This document shows positions 1 to 8,456 of a stretch of 64,000 nucleotides of DNA, piece after piece. Positions within the stretch are counted from its first letter, which is position 1. Every line of letters begins with the position of its first letter. Below the pieces are notes generated by a model. The model was given only the letters and a program-made list of their open reading frames with translations, had not been told where the DNA came from and searched no databases. This DNA comes from CAKSQF01 sp051867925 (GTDB lineage: Bacteria > Bacillota > Clostridia > Oscillospirales > CAG-272), in assembly GCA_051867925.1 (NCBI GenBank), contig JBJDZI010000094.1:50926-114925 (forward strand). The letters run 5' to 3'. A program made the translations under genes and the position numbers.

Positions 1-180
1 CTTGGCAGTGGGAGATGACATATCCAGCGTCAGCGAAGCGGCGTAGTCGATATGTTCGACCTTCGGATTGTCTTCGCCGGCAGGATCCTTGGAGGTGCAA
101 GCCCCAAGGATTCCCACGAGTGTCGTCAGCGTCAGCAGAAGCACTGCCGCGCGGCGCAATTTTGAAAATTTCGTCTTCAT
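1..180 (-). CDS. Secreted lipoprotein, N-terminal fragment (possibly thermonuclease-like)
   Basis: The first 60 codons of a gene that runs out of the window at position 1. Residues 1-27 form a positively charged, hydrophobic signal peptide ending in the lipobox LGAC, so Cys28 should be lipidated and the protein held on the outer face of the membrane. The residues that follow (VEHIDYAASLTLDMSS) resemble the start of clostridial secreted thermonuclease-family lipoproteins, but the catalytic domain lies outside the window, so this is a weak guess. It starts 8 bp after the sugar-binding protein and is probably the last or a later gene of that transport operon. Confidence 0.6.
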   Translation of the reverse strand, partial: MKTKFSKLRRAAVLLLTLTTLVGILGACTSKDPAGEDNPKVEHIDYAASLTLDMSSPTAK

Positions 181-188
181 ATCAGTCG

Positions 189-1619
189 TTAACCTGCCTG
201 ATATTCACATTCGGCGATGGCATCCTCGAATGCTTTCTTGATGGCTGCCGCAACGTCCTTATCGGTGAGAGAGAAGCACTTCTGCATCAAAAGTCCTACC
301 TGGTCACGGGCAACGGAAGAGCCGTTGAATGCAGGGGAGGTGAAGTAGGCCGATTCCTGCTGCAGACCGACCTTCACGCTCAGTGCCTGAATGTAGTCGC
401 CGCCGTCAGCCTTATCCAAAAACTCGGTCTTGTAGATCTCGTCCTGTGCCGCAGACTTGATAACGGGCACATAGCCGGACTTCATGGAGAAGTCAGCCTG
501 GAATTCGGGAGTGGTGGTCAAATACTTGACGAACAGCCAAGAAGCCATTACTTCCTGCGTGTTGGTCTTGTTGAAGATACAGAGGGAGGGTCCCTGAGAG
601 ATAACCTTGGGGTTGGAGGCATCTGCCTGAGGAATGGTAGTAATCCCTACCTCAAAGACATATTTGCCGTCAGCGTTCTTGTCGGGTTTCTGATAGGAAG
701 CACCTGCGGAGGAACCGATGCACATATAACTGTTGCCTGCTTCGGATGCGTCCATGGTGAAAAGTTCGGAAGTGTAACCGCCGGACAGTTCCTCGGTGGT
801 GACATAACCCTTCTGATACCAATCTCTGAAGCGGGTCACAAAGTCGATATTCTTCTGATTGTTAAAGAGAAAGTGCTCACCGGAAGAGCTGGTATAATCC
901 GTGCCGTACTGCTCGCACATGGTGATAAACCAGTTTGCCTCGGAGTCGTAACCCAGAGGGATGCAGTCGGGATCAATCTCTTTAATCTTCTTGCATACTG
1001 CTTCCATTTCGTCCCAAGTGGTGGGAACCTGCAGATTGTTCTTTTCAAAGAAGGTCTTATTGTAGTACAGAACCTCAGTAGACTTGGACAGAGGAAGAGA
1101 GTACATTTTGCCGTCTCCGAACTGAGCGCCTTCATCGTAGTAACCTTTGATGAAGTCGTCCTTCTGCTCACTGGTCAGACCGAGAATCTCGGTCGTGCCG
1201 TCTGCTCTCGTAACCTCAGCGGTGCTGCTGATGAGAGAATCCAGCGTAACTACAGCTTTCGCCAGATTGTAGAGCGCAATATGGTCGGGATAGCAGTACG
1301 CGATATTAGGCTGGTTGCCCACATTGATCTCGGTAGAAATCTGGGAGCGAACGTCGTCGTAACTACCTACCTGCTTGTGCTCAATGGTGATGTTGGGATA
1401 CAGCTTGTTGAACTCAACGATATATTCGTCCAACACCTCACGCAGATTGGCACCCATGGTGTGGTAGAAGGTGATGGTAACCGGCGTTTCGGTGTCAAAA
1501 CCTTCTTCGGGTACTGTGAAATCCGCTGCGGGAGTTTTTCCGCCACCGCAACCGGTCAGTACGAAGAGAGGCAGACACAGTGACGCTACTAAAAGCAGTG
1601 CTAACAGTGATTTTTTCAT
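189..1619 (-). CDS. ABC transporter sugar-binding lipoprotein (family 1)
   Basis: Extracellular solute-binding protein of a carbohydrate ABC importer. Signal peptide residues 1-23 end in lipobox LTGC, giving a lipid-anchored Cys24 followed by a Gly-rich tether. The body has the family 1 pattern: an N-terminal strand PVTITFYHTMGANLREVLDEY, the conserved WDEM region near residue 200, and aromatic residues typical of oligosaccharide binding. 476 aa is a normal length. The ribosome site is GAAAGGAAG just upstream of the ATG. It lies 55 bp after the second permease gene, in the usual order ATPase, permease, permease, binding protein. The substrate cannot be told from sequence; a glycerol-3-phosphate or oligosaccharide type system is possible. 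Confidence 0.93.
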   Translation of the reverse strand: MKKSLLALLLVASLCLPLFVLTGCGGGKTPAADFTVPEEGFDTETPVTITFYHTMGANLREVLDEYIVEFNKLYPNITIEHKQVGSYDDVRSQISTEINVGNQPNIAYCYPDHIALYNLAKAVVTLDSLISSTAEVTRADGTTEILGLTSEQKDDFIKGYYDEGAQFGDGKMYSLPLSKSTEVLYYNKTFFEKNNLQVPTTWDEMEAVCKKIKEIDPDCIPLGYDSEANWFITMCEQYGTDYTSSSGEHFLFNNQKNIDFVTRFRDWYQKGYVTTEELSGGYTSELFTMDASEAGNSYMCIGSSAGASYQKPDKNADGKYVFEVGITTIPQADASNPKVISQGPSLCIFNKTNTQEVMASWLFVKYLTTTPEFQADFSMKSGYVPVIKSAAQDEIYKTEFLDKADGGDYIQALSVKVGLQQESAYFTSPAFNGSSVARDQVGLLMQKCFSLTDKDVAAAIKKAFEDAIAECEYQAG

Positions 1620-1674
1620 ACAATACTTCCTTTCATTCTTCGGAAATCTATAATAGACGGGATTTTCCGCACTA

Positions 1675-2568
1675 TTAACCCTTAATGCCGCTTCTCGATA
1701 CGCCCTTCATAATGTACTTTCTCAGAAAGATGAACACTAAGAACAGCGGGAAAGAGACGATGGCAACCGCCGCCATCTGCACGGGGATATCCGCGTTGCC
1801 TTCCACGTCGGTGAAGGCATTGCGCAGACCGTTGGTGATGAGCTGATACTCTTCTTCATTGGCAACCAGTCGGGGCCAAACATAGGAGTTCCACGCGCCC
1901 ATCATCTTCAGAATGGTGATGGAAATCAGCGTAGGCAGAGCCAGCGGGATCATCACCTTCCACAGATACTTGAAGTCACCGGTACCGTCTACCTTAGCGG
2001 CAAGGTACAGTTCGTTGGGAATTTGCATGAAGTTCTGCCGTAACAAATAGATGTAGAAAACGCTCACCAGAAAAGGCACGATCAGAACGGTGTAGGTATT
2101 CATCCAGCCGAAATCGTTGACGGTGGCGTAGTTGGTGATGGTGAACAGTTCACCGGGGATCATCATGGTACCCAGTAAAGCGGCAAACAGTGCATTCTTT
2201 CCCTTGAATTCCAGTCTTGCGAAAGCGAAAGCCGACAGCACGGTGATCACCAGCGACAGGATGGTAGACACGATGCCTACGATCATGGTGTTGATGAAAA
2301 GCTGTCCCAGATTACCGGTATTGAAGGCATCCACGTAGTTGCGCAGACGGATGACCTCAGGCCACAGAGTGGGGACTGCACGGTTATACTCATTCAGCGT
2401 TTTCACCGAGGAGATGAGCATAAAGTAGAAGGGGAAGATCACGATGATCGCCATTGCGATCAGAAAGGTGTACAGCAAGACCTTTACCGCGACTTTGCCG
2501 ACTTTTTGACGGGCAGAGACCTTTTTCAGATCCTGCTCCTGCATTGTTTTGGTTTGCAGTTCAGACAT
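1675..2568 (-). CDS. Carbohydrate ABC transporter permease (MalG/UgpE type)
   Basis: Inner-membrane permease subunit of the sugar importer, 297 aa. A cytoplasmic N-terminus of about 25 residues is followed by six hydrophobic helices. The EAA loop that docks on the ATPase is visible as YLAAKVDGTGDFKYLWKVMI near residue 190, followed by PLALPTL. The ATG is preceded by AAGGAGGTGCCGAA, a near-ideal ribosome site. It begins 12 bp after the other permease, so translation is probably coupled. Confidence 0.94.
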   Translation of the reverse strand: MSELQTKTMQEQDLKKVSARQKVGKVAVKVLLYTFLIAMAIIVIFPFYFMLISSVKTLNEYNRAVPTLWPEVIRLRNYVDAFNTGNLGQLFINTMIVGIVSTILSLVITVLSAFAFARLEFKGKNALFAALLGTMMIPGELFTITNYATVNDFGWMNTYTVLIVPFLVSVFYIYLLRQNFMQIPNELYLAAKVDGTGDFKYLWKVMIPLALPTLISITILKMMGAWNSYVWPRLVANEEEYQLITNGLRNAFTDVEGNADIPVQMAAVAIVSFPLFLVFIFLRKYIMKGVSRSGIKG

Positions 2569-2580
2569 TTCGGCACCTCC

Positions 2581-3522
2581 TTAGTAATGGGTCTTTTTCT
2601 TGCTGACGTACATATTGATCATCGTCACCACGAAAATAATGCCGAAGAGGATCAGTGCCGCCGCACTTGCACGACCTTGTTGGGTTGTAAGCGAATCGTA
2701 AATATAGCCGACCATCGTATTGAGCTTGCCGGGATCGCCCGCAGGGCCCATATCCTCGCCGAAAATACCGACAATGCTGGAGTATTCCTTGAAACCACCG
2801 ATAAAACCGGTGATGACAACGTAAGCCAACATGGGGGAAAGGAGCGGTACGGTGATGCGGGTAAATACTCTGCGTCTGGAAGTACCGTCCACCTTAGCGG
2901 CGTCGTAATACTGCTTGTTGATGCTCTGCAAACCGCCCAACAGAATCAGAATCTTAAAGGGCAATGCATTCCAAACGATGTAGACCACCATGACCACGAT
3001 GTTCGCCGCGTAGGACGAGCCGGAGTTGATCCAGTTGATGGGTTCGCCTCCGAAAAATTCGATCACGTTGTTGATGATACCGGAGGTGATGATCAGTTGG
3101 TTCTCACTGCCAAACGCCGTGCCTACCATGTTAAACATCGCAGCGAATACCATACCGATGGCAATGGAGTTGGTCACGTAAGGCAGGAAGAAGATGGTCT
3201 GCAGCAGCTTCTGCAGAGGCTTGATAGAGTTGAGGCAGACTGCAATCAGCAGTGCCAGAATCGTAGAAATCGGAACGGTCAGTACGCAAAGGAGCATCGT
3301 ATTCTTGAGACAGGTCAAAAATCCTTTGTACTGGACTACCTTCACGAAGTTATTAAAACCGAAGCTGTAGGTCTGACCGCCTACTGCCGCCATGGAATTA
3401 TAGCCTTCCAAAAACGCCATCCGAACGGTATTGATAATGGGCCATACCGTAAAGATCAGCAGAAGGATAATGGCAGGCGCGAGGTAGATCCACGCTTTCC
3501 AAGAATGTTTACTCTCAACCAT
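2581..3522 (-). CDS. Carbohydrate ABC transporter permease (MalF/UgpA type)
   Basis: Partner permease of the sugar importer, 313 aa with six predicted membrane helices and a large periplasm-side loop after the first. The EAA loop is YYDAAKVDGTSRRRVFTRIT followed by VPLLSPM, the standard contact site for the ATPase coupling helix. The start codon overlaps the end of the ATPase gene by 8 bp, a sign of translational coupling inside one operon. Confidence 0.94.
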   Translation of the reverse strand: MVESKHSWKAWIYLAPAIILLLIFTVWPIINTVRMAFLEGYNSMAAVGGQTYSFGFNNFVKVVQYKGFLTCLKNTMLLCVLTVPISTILALLIAVCLNSIKPLQKLLQTIFFLPYVTNSIAIGMVFAAMFNMVGTAFGSENQLIITSGIINNVIEFFGGEPINWINSGSSYAANIVVMVVYIVWNALPFKILILLGGLQSINKQYYDAAKVDGTSRRRVFTRITVPLLSPMLAYVVITGFIGGFKEYSSIVGIFGEDMGPAGDPGKLNTMVGYIYDSLTTQQGRASAAALILFGIIFVVTMINMYVSKKKTHY

Positions 3523-4624
3523 CGGACTTCACCCCGAAGTAGATCCTGCTCTCATCTTCCTTGCTGAAGAGGAAGACCTTGTGCGGCTTCAGCGAGTAGC
3601 TGACGGTCGCACTTGCCGCCACCTGATTGTCAGCGTCGATGATGGAACGCACGGTGGCATTCAGCGAAGCGGAATGGGTGGAAACCACGCTGACGTCACG
3701 TCCCATGACCTCAACGCTGTTGAGATTGCAGACCAGAGGTCCGTTCGCATCCAGCACGAAACCTTCGGGACGGATACCCACGGTCACGGGCTGATCGCTG
3801 ACGCCCTTGACATCCAATACAGCGGCATCGCCGATGTACAGTTTTTCGCCCTTGACCTCGCCGTCAAACACATTCACGGGAGGAGTACCCAAGAACTTGG
3901 CAACGAACAGGTTGGTGGGATCGTCGTAAACATCCTGAGGTTTGCCGATCTGCTGGACAACGCCCAGCTTCATCACGACAATCATATCGGAGATGGACAT
4001 CGCCTCTTCCTGGTCGTGGGTAACGAAAATGGTGGTGATCCCGGTCTCCTTCTGAATCCGACGGATCTCCTCACGGGTCTGCAAACGCAGACGGGCGTCC
4101 AAGTTGGACAGAGGCTCGTCCAGAAGCAGAACCTTGGGCATCTTCACCAGCGCGCGGGCGATGGCCACTCTCTGCTGCTGACCACCGGAAAGTTCGCTGG
4201 GCTTTCTGTCCATGAGTTCGTCGATCTGCACCAGTTTAGCGGCGTTGTAAGCGCGCTCCAGCATCTCGTCCTTGGACAGCTTGTCCGCGCCCTTCAGATT
4301 CTGCAGGGGGAACAGAATGTTCTGCTTGACGGTCATATGAGGATACAGCGCATAGTTCTGGAACACCAGACCTACGCCGCGGTTCTCTGCCGCCAGTTCG
4401 GTAACATCATCGTCGCCGAAGAAAATCTTGCCCGCAGAGGGCTTCTGGAGTCCACTGATCATGTACAGCGTAGTGGACTTACCGCAACCGGAGGGGCCCA
4501 GCAGACCGATCAGCTTTCCGTCGGGAATCGTGAAGGTGAAGTTATTGACCGCGACAACTTCCTCGTTTGCCTTTTTATTGCGGCTGGGAAAGATCTTGGT
4601 CAGATTTTGCAGTTCAACTTTCAT
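3515..4624 (-). CDS. Sugar ABC transporter ATPase (MalK/UgpC/MsmK type)
   Basis: Cytoplasmic ATPase that drives the importer, 369 aa. Walker A GPSGCGKST near residue 42, signature LSGGQQQR near 145, Walker B VLLLDEPLSNLD, and the switch histidine in FVTHDQEEAM are all intact. Residues from about 240 form the extra C-terminal TOBE/regulatory region found in MalK-type proteins, where sugar-specific regulators can bind. It is the first gene of the operon. The 5' region carries a perfect tandem 15-bp AT-rich duplication (see 4650-4679). Confidence 0.95.
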   Translation of the reverse strand: MKVELQNLTKIFPSRNKKANEEVVAVNNFTFTIPDGKLIGLLGPSGCGKSTTLYMISGLQKPSAGKIFFGDDDVTELAAENRGVGLVFQNYALYPHMTVKQNILFPLQNLKGADKLSKDEMLERAYNAAKLVQIDELMDRKPSELSGGQQQRVAIARALVKMPKVLLLDEPLSNLDARLRLQTREEIRRIQKETGITTIFVTHDQEEAMSISDMIVVMKLGVVQQIGKPQDVYDDPTNLFVAKFLGTPPVNVFDGEVKGEKLYIGDAAVLDVKGVSDQPVTVGIRPEGFVLDANGPLVCNLNSVEVMGRDVSVVSTHSASLNATVRSIIDADNQVAASATVSYSLKPHKVFLFSKEDESRIYFGVKSDG

Positions 4625-4649
4625 ATGTATTTCCTTTCTCGTGAATGAG

Positions 4650-4679
4650 AATGTTATATATAATAATGTTATATATAAT
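4650..4679. promoter_or_regulatory. Perfect tandem duplication of a 15-bp AT-rich motif upstream of the sugar ABC operon
   Basis: AATGTTATATATAAT occurs twice, end to end, 25 bp upstream of the ATPase start. Each unit contains the palindrome TTATATATAA. Position and symmetry suggest a promoter or operator region, but no matching regulator is encoded nearby. Confidence 0.45.
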
Positions 4680-4700
4680 TAGGTAGAGTTCCGACAGCAT

Positions 4701-4729
4701 TTTGGAATAGCGCATCGCACTATTCCAAA
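4701..4729. terminator. Hairpin between RDD gene and ABC operon
   Basis: TTTGGAATAG and CTATTCCAAA form a perfect 10-bp stem around a 9-nt loop. It lies 33 bp past the stop of the RDD gene. There is no clear U-tract on either strand, so termination is only suggested. Confidence 0.4.
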
Positions 4730-4761
4730 TGGGGAGAATCGGCTGAATATTTCGGAAGGAT

Positions 4762-5520
4762 TTAATAGTCAGCGTTTTGTGCTTTTTCTGTGTGGAGTTT
4801 CTGTTTGTATGCCATCAGATCCTCGGGGGTGTCGAAGATCTTCTGACTTGCCATGTCCACCGTCACTGTATGCGACAGTTTATCGTGGATAGGTGTGCGG
4901 GCGCGGGTAGCCAGTACCGCCACGATCTGGATCACCAGAATCGCCAGAATCACCAGCAATCCGAAGATGCCGGTCACTCCGAACCAAAACATCAAAAGAA
5001 GCATCACGGGGATCATGGTTTCCACGGTGTATTTGCCCAGCACCGTGCGGACAAACAGAAGCAGGGGCGTCAGTTTCACGCCATCCTCCCGCATCACACC
5101 GATGCCGAAGATTTTTTTGCCCACCGTCTGCCCGTTGCCAAGCACCAGCGGCACCAAAAACTCCAGTAACAAATGTCCGAATAAAATGGCAAACACCACG
5201 ATGAGGAAGGTCAGATTGACCATCATCTGATAGGCGTAATTGGCGTCTTTGTCGCTTGTAAAGGCTTTGTATGCCTCGTCGTACAATGCTTTTTCCTCAT
5301 CTGTTTGGGCATCGTATTCCGACGTGCTGATTTTCAGTTCAACACCATATTCCTGCTCACAGCGGAGCTTGACACTTTCCAGTCTGTCGGAATAATCGTC
5401 ATAACCGAAAAGCGCAGACAAAAGGAGAGCCGCCCCGACAACCGCGATCACAAGCAAGATGAGATCGAACAACCATGCGGATACCCGTTTCCAAAGATCC
5501 GCTCTTTGCAAATCGTACAT
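4762..5520 (-). CDS. RDD family membrane protein
   Basis: 252 aa integral membrane protein of the RDD superfamily. The N-terminal signature lies in DLWKRVSAWLFDLILL (the Arg and the Asp in the first helix). There are at least four hydrophobic segments, with GNGQTVGKKIFGI marking the conserved RDD loop. A charged insertion (about residues 55-90) sits between helices 1 and 2. The chosen ATG is preceded by GGAGGGCTCCTG; a longer reading frame would start nine codons earlier with the ribosome site inside it. RDD proteins are often transport-related, but no substrate can be given. It appears to be a single-gene unit. Confidence 0.85.
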   Translation of the reverse strand: MYDLQRADLWKRVSAWLFDLILLVIAVVGAALLLSALFGYDDYSDRLESVKLRCEQEYGVELKISTSEYDAQTDEEKALYDEAYKAFTSDKDANYAYQMMVNLTFLIVVFAILFGHLLLEFLVPLVLGNGQTVGKKIFGIGVMREDGVKLTPLLLFVRTVLGKYTVETMIPVMLLLMFWFGVTGIFGLLVILAILVIQIVAVLATRARTPIHDKLSHTVTVDMASQKIFDTPEDLMAYKQKLHTEKAQNADY

Positions 5521-5836
5521 CAGGAGCCCTCCTACAATGGCGGACACTCCCGCCTAAGCGCATTTATACGATTTCATTATAGCACAAATCACGAAAAAAA
5601 CAACACATTTTGCAGAATTTTTTCACATTTTCGGCTTTTTCGTCATACTGCACAACTCCAAGTTTAAATTTTGTAAATGATGCATATCGCATAATGCAAG
5701 GGCTTCCTGCACATGAAGGGACACCCAAAGGCGAAGAAGTCGTCGCGCAATTTCATTAGAATACAGTGCTAATCGGGTAGAATTTTGCCGTTTCCTTTCT
5801 TGGTTTTCGATCGTTCGGAATCATATTGGAATTCTG

Positions 5837-6034
5837 AGCTGTCGCAATATGCCCGGAGCGAATACAACTGATATTCCGCTCCCTAAGGCACACCGATAGA
5901 GTGTTATTTTTCGATACTCGTTAGTTTGTTCTGAGTGAAGAAGAAAACCATCTCAGACGTCGAAGTTTTCGTAGCAACCGCAACGCAGTTGCTACACTCC
6001 TCATCAGACGCTCCGCCTTTTCCTTGCTCGGCAG
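5837..6034. repeat. Interspersed hairpin repeat, family 1, copy A (diverged)
   Basis: About 200 bp that matches copies at 26842-27030 and 47945-48138. Shared blocks in order are CTGTCGCAATA, GCGAATAC-ACTGATATTC, a GTGTT-rich stretch, TCGTTAGTTTG, and CCATCTCAGACGTCGAAGT. In this copy the right arm of the central stem is replaced by GTAGCAACCGCAACGCAGTTGCTAC, itself a hairpin. Confidence 0.7.
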
Positions 6035-6053
6035 TGTGAACCGTACATAACAA

Positions 6054-6162
6054 CTCGCCCGGCAAGGATTTGCCGGACTTCAATATAGTTCTTGGAGGTT
6101 TGGAACCTTATTTTGAGTAGGTTCCAAGAAAAAAATCGGGCGGCAAGGATTTGCCGCCCACA
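6054..6162. repeat. Family 2 element: palindrome plus GGAGG-hairpin, copy 1
   Basis: CCGGCAAGGATTTGCCGG (6059-6076), then CTTGGAGG (6091-6098), then a hairpin TTGGAACCT/AGGTTCCAA (6100-6108 with 6119-6127), then a second, longer GCGGCAA/TTGCCGC palindrome at 6138-6159. The same order with different stem bases is seen at 6302, 24420 and 39120. Confidence 0.6.
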
Positions 6163-6275
6163 GAGTGTCGAAAAAGTCTTTCAGAAAATCGAGAGGAGGG
6201 CGAAACCATCTCAAACGCCGAAGTTTTCGCCCTCCTCTCGAGCTCTCCACCCACTTCCTTGGCTGGCGGCACTCT
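6163..6275. repeat. Interspersed hairpin repeat, family 1, copy B (right part only)
   Basis: Contains a perfect 17-bp stem (6189-6205 with 6225-6241; core GAGAGGAGGGCGAAA) closing the 19-nt loop CCATCTCAAACGCCGAAGT, followed by the shared tail CTCTCCACCCACTTCCTTGG. The left part of the repeat is missing. Confidence 0.7.
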
Positions 6276-6301
6276 AAATTTATAGTTTATCGACAGACTG
6301 A

Positions 6302-6411
6302 GCCCGGCAAGAATTTGCCGCCCATTTTGATAAAAGATCTTGGAGGCGCAGGGAACCTCTTTCAAGAAGGTTTCTGCCGAGGCTTGGGGTAAAACCCCGA
6401 TTTGATTAAAA
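6302..6411. repeat. Family 2 element, copy 2
   Basis: CGGCAAGAATTTGCCG palindrome (6305-6320), CTTGGAGG (6339-6346), an imperfect hairpin around TCTTTCAAGA (6348-6377), and a GGGGT/ACCCC hairpin near 6385-6397. It ends at the stop codon of the PFL gene, for which it may act as 3' structure. Confidence 0.5.
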
Positions 6412-7776
6412 TCAATTCTTCAAACTGTGGATAGGAGCGGGGATTCTGCCGCCGCGGTGGATGAAGCGTGCGGGAGAGTCGGTGGAGACGGGCATAATGG
6501 GAGCCTCGCCCAAAAGTCCGCCAAACTGCACACAGTCGCCCACTTTTTTGCCGTAAGCGGGGATGATGCGGACAGCGGTGGTCTTGGTGTTCACCACGCC
6601 GATGGAGATTTCGTCAGCAATGATGCCGCAGATCACGTCAGAAGAGGTGTCACCGGGAACGGCGATCATATCCAGACCAACCGAGCAAACGGCGGTCATG
6701 GCTTCCAACTTCTGCAAGGTCAGCCCACCCGATGCGGCGGCGGCGATCATACCCTCGTCTTCGGACACGGGAATAAACGCGCCCGAAAGTCCGCCGACAT
6801 GGGAGGATGCCATTACGCCGCCCTTCTTGACGGCATCGTTGAGCAGAGCCAGACAAGCGGTGGTACCCCAACCGCCGCAACGCTCCAGACCCATTTCTTC
6901 CAGAATACGGGCTACGCTGTCGCCGATGGCAGGAGTGGGAGCCAAAGAAAGGTCGATGATGCCAAAAGGAACGCCCAGACGGTCAGCCGCCTCGCGGGCA
7001 ACGAGCTGTCCTACGCGGGTGATCTTGAAAGCGGTCTTCTTCACCACTTCAGCCAGTTCAGACAGATTGCAGTCCCCTGCCCGCTTGATAGCGGATGCCA
7101 CTACGCCGGGACCCGATACGCCCACATTGATGACGGTCTCAGGCTCGCCCATGCCGCAGAATGCACCTGCCATAAAGGGATTGTCCTCGGGAGCGTTTGC
7201 AAAAACCACGAACTTTGCACAACCGATGGAATCGCTATCCTTGGTGCGAACTGCAAGTTCTTTGATAATATCGCCGCATCGGATGATAGCATCCATATTG
7301 ATGCCCGCCTTGGTGGAGGCTACATTCACCGAAGAGCAAAGACGGTTGGTCTCGGTCAGCGCTTCGGGGATGGAGTCCAGCAGAGCAGACGCGCCGCGGG
7401 TCATCCCCTTCTGCACCAGCGCGCCGTAACCACCGATGAAGTTGACGCCCAGCGTCTCTGCCGCACGGTCGAGGGTCTTGGCGATCTTCACATAGCCGTC
7501 GGGGGTGGAAGTGCCGCCGATCAGCGAGATGGGAGTCAAAGAGATCCGCTTGTGAATGATCGGGATACCGTAGGTTTTCTCCAGTTCTTCACCGGTCTTC
7601 ACCAGATTCGCCGCGGTGCGGGTGATCTTGTCATAGATCTTATCGCAAAGCCGCGCATTGTCTTCGCTGACGCAGTCGAAGAGGGAGATACCCATGGTAA
7701 TGGTGCGGATGTCCAGATTTTCGTTCCGGATCATGTGAATGGTTTCGAGGATGTCCTCGTTACGGTACATTTGCAT
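6412..7776 (-). CDS. PFL family protein (UPF0210/DUF711)
   Basis: 454 aa cytoplasmic protein of the conserved UPF0210 family, named for fold similarity to pyruvate formate-lyase. The full-length family pattern is present: N-terminal MYRNEDILETIHMIRNENLDIRTITMGI, Gly/Ala-rich core with GGYGALVQKGMTRG and GVSGPGVV, and the C-terminal IPAPIHSLKN end. Its enzymatic role is not known. It follows the ACT-domain gene by 18 bp; these two families are commonly adjacent in Firmicutes and archaea, which suggests that the ACT protein senses a ligand for, or regulates, this protein. Two near start codons (MQM) are possible. Confidence 0.92.
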   Translation of the reverse strand: MQMYRNEDILETIHMIRNENLDIRTITMGISLFDCVSEDNARLCDKIYDKITRTAANLVKTGEELEKTYGIPIIHKRISLTPISLIGGTSTPDGYVKIAKTLDRAAETLGVNFIGGYGALVQKGMTRGASALLDSIPEALTETNRLCSSVNVASTKAGINMDAIIRCGDIIKELAVRTKDSDSIGCAKFVVFANAPEDNPFMAGAFCGMGEPETVINVGVSGPGVVASAIKRAGDCNLSELAEVVKKTAFKITRVGQLVAREAADRLGVPFGIIDLSLAPTPAIGDSVARILEEMGLERCGGWGTTACLALLNDAVKKGGVMASSHVGGLSGAFIPVSEDEGMIAAAASGGLTLQKLEAMTAVCSVGLDMIAVPGDTSSDVICGIIADEISIGVVNTKTTAVRIIPAYGKKVGDCVQFGGLLGEAPIMPVSTDSPARFIHRGGRIPAPIHSLKN

Positions 7777-7794
7777 GACAAACTCGTCCTCCGC

Positions 7795-8064
7795 TCAGAT
7801 TTTGTGCATGGAATTGAAGATGTCTTCGTGCATTGCCTGAATCTCCAGATTGCACTCTTTGCCCATCTGCTTCATCAAATCTGCAAATTCGGTAAAGCCA
7901 ATGCTAAGACCGTCAATGTCGGCGATCATGATCATGGCGAAATAGTCCTGCAGGACGCTCTGGGAAATGTCAACGATGTTGATTCCGTACTTTGCGCACT
8001 CGGTGCTGACTTTGGCTACGATGCCCACGCCGTCCTTGCCGGTCACTGTAATAACTGCTTGCAT
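7795..8064 (-). CDS. ACT domain protein (UPF0237)
   Basis: 89 aa, a single ACT domain of the UPF0237/GcvR-like type: MQAVITVTGKDGVGIVAKV, then DISQSVLQDYFAMIMIADI. ACT domains usually bind amino acids at a dimer interface. The ATG is fixed by CGGAGGATATCCCT directly before it; the longer frame upstream has no ribosome site and runs into the promoter. First gene of the ACT-PFL operon. Confidence 0.92.
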   Translation of the reverse strand: MQAVITVTGKDGVGIVAKVSTECAKYGINIVDISQSVLQDYFAMIMIADIDGLSIGFTEFADLMKQMGKECNLEIQAMHEDIFNSMHKI

Positions 8065-8160
8065 AGGGATATCCTCCGAAATAGATTCTGCCGATCTCAC
8101 GGACATCTCAGATGACCAATGTACGGACAGAAGAATAGTATGTTTTCGCATTACGGCATC

Positions 8161-8189
8161 ATTATACCACAGTCCCCCTCTTTTTGCAA
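8161..8189 (-). promoter_or_regulatory. Promoter of the ACT-PFL operon
   Basis: On the minus strand, TTGCAA (8184-8189), 17-bp spacer, TATAAT (8161-8166). A 9-bp inverted repeat, CCCCCTCTT/AAGAGGGGG (8174-8182 with 8188-8196), spans the -35 and spacer, so it could be an operator rather than a terminator. Confidence 0.65.
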
Positions 8190-8307
8190 GAGGGGGCAGT
8201 TGCGTTTTTTATTGATTTTATCCTCTATTTTCGGCAAAGAAACCATCGGGGTAAAATCGCTACGGAAATTCTTTCTTGATTTTCAATCTGTTTTCCGCGA
8301 AAATCTA

Positions 8308-8336
8308 TTGACATTCCCACTGTACTGTGCTATAAT
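8308..8336 (+). promoter_or_regulatory. Consensus sigma-A promoter for the CNNM/CorC pair
   Basis: TTGACA (8308-8313), 17-bp spacer, TATAAT (8331-8336): a perfect match to the housekeeping consensus about 120 bp before the coding start. Confidence 0.85.
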
Positions 8337-8456
8337 GGAATTTGTATATACTGGTGTAGTTATACAGTTCACCGCAGAATTTTCTGCACCGGCAGTCCCG
8401 TCCTTTCCTTCTCTTTTCCAATCTGCCGCCGCCCCCAATCCCCGAAGGAGTGATTT

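Larger units (their letters stand above)
5521..6411. other. 890-bp intergenic region filled with interspersed hairpin repeats
   Basis: No supportable gene lies here; the reading frames present lack ribosome sites and run through inverted repeats. Bases 5548-5836 show nothing recognisable. From 5837 on there is one long repeat copy, a partial copy, and two smaller GGAGG-plus-hairpin elements, each annotated separately. Confidence 0.7.

Noticed and set aside
5837..6411. CRISPR array or insertion sequence in the repeat-rich gap
   Set aside because: Repeats are not evenly spaced, no spacers of constant length, no transposase and no terminal duplication seen.
6427..8115. 562-codon plus-strand frame opposite PFL and ACT genes
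   Set aside because: Antisense shadow, His/Gly-rich nonsense composition, while the opposite strand has clear family matches.
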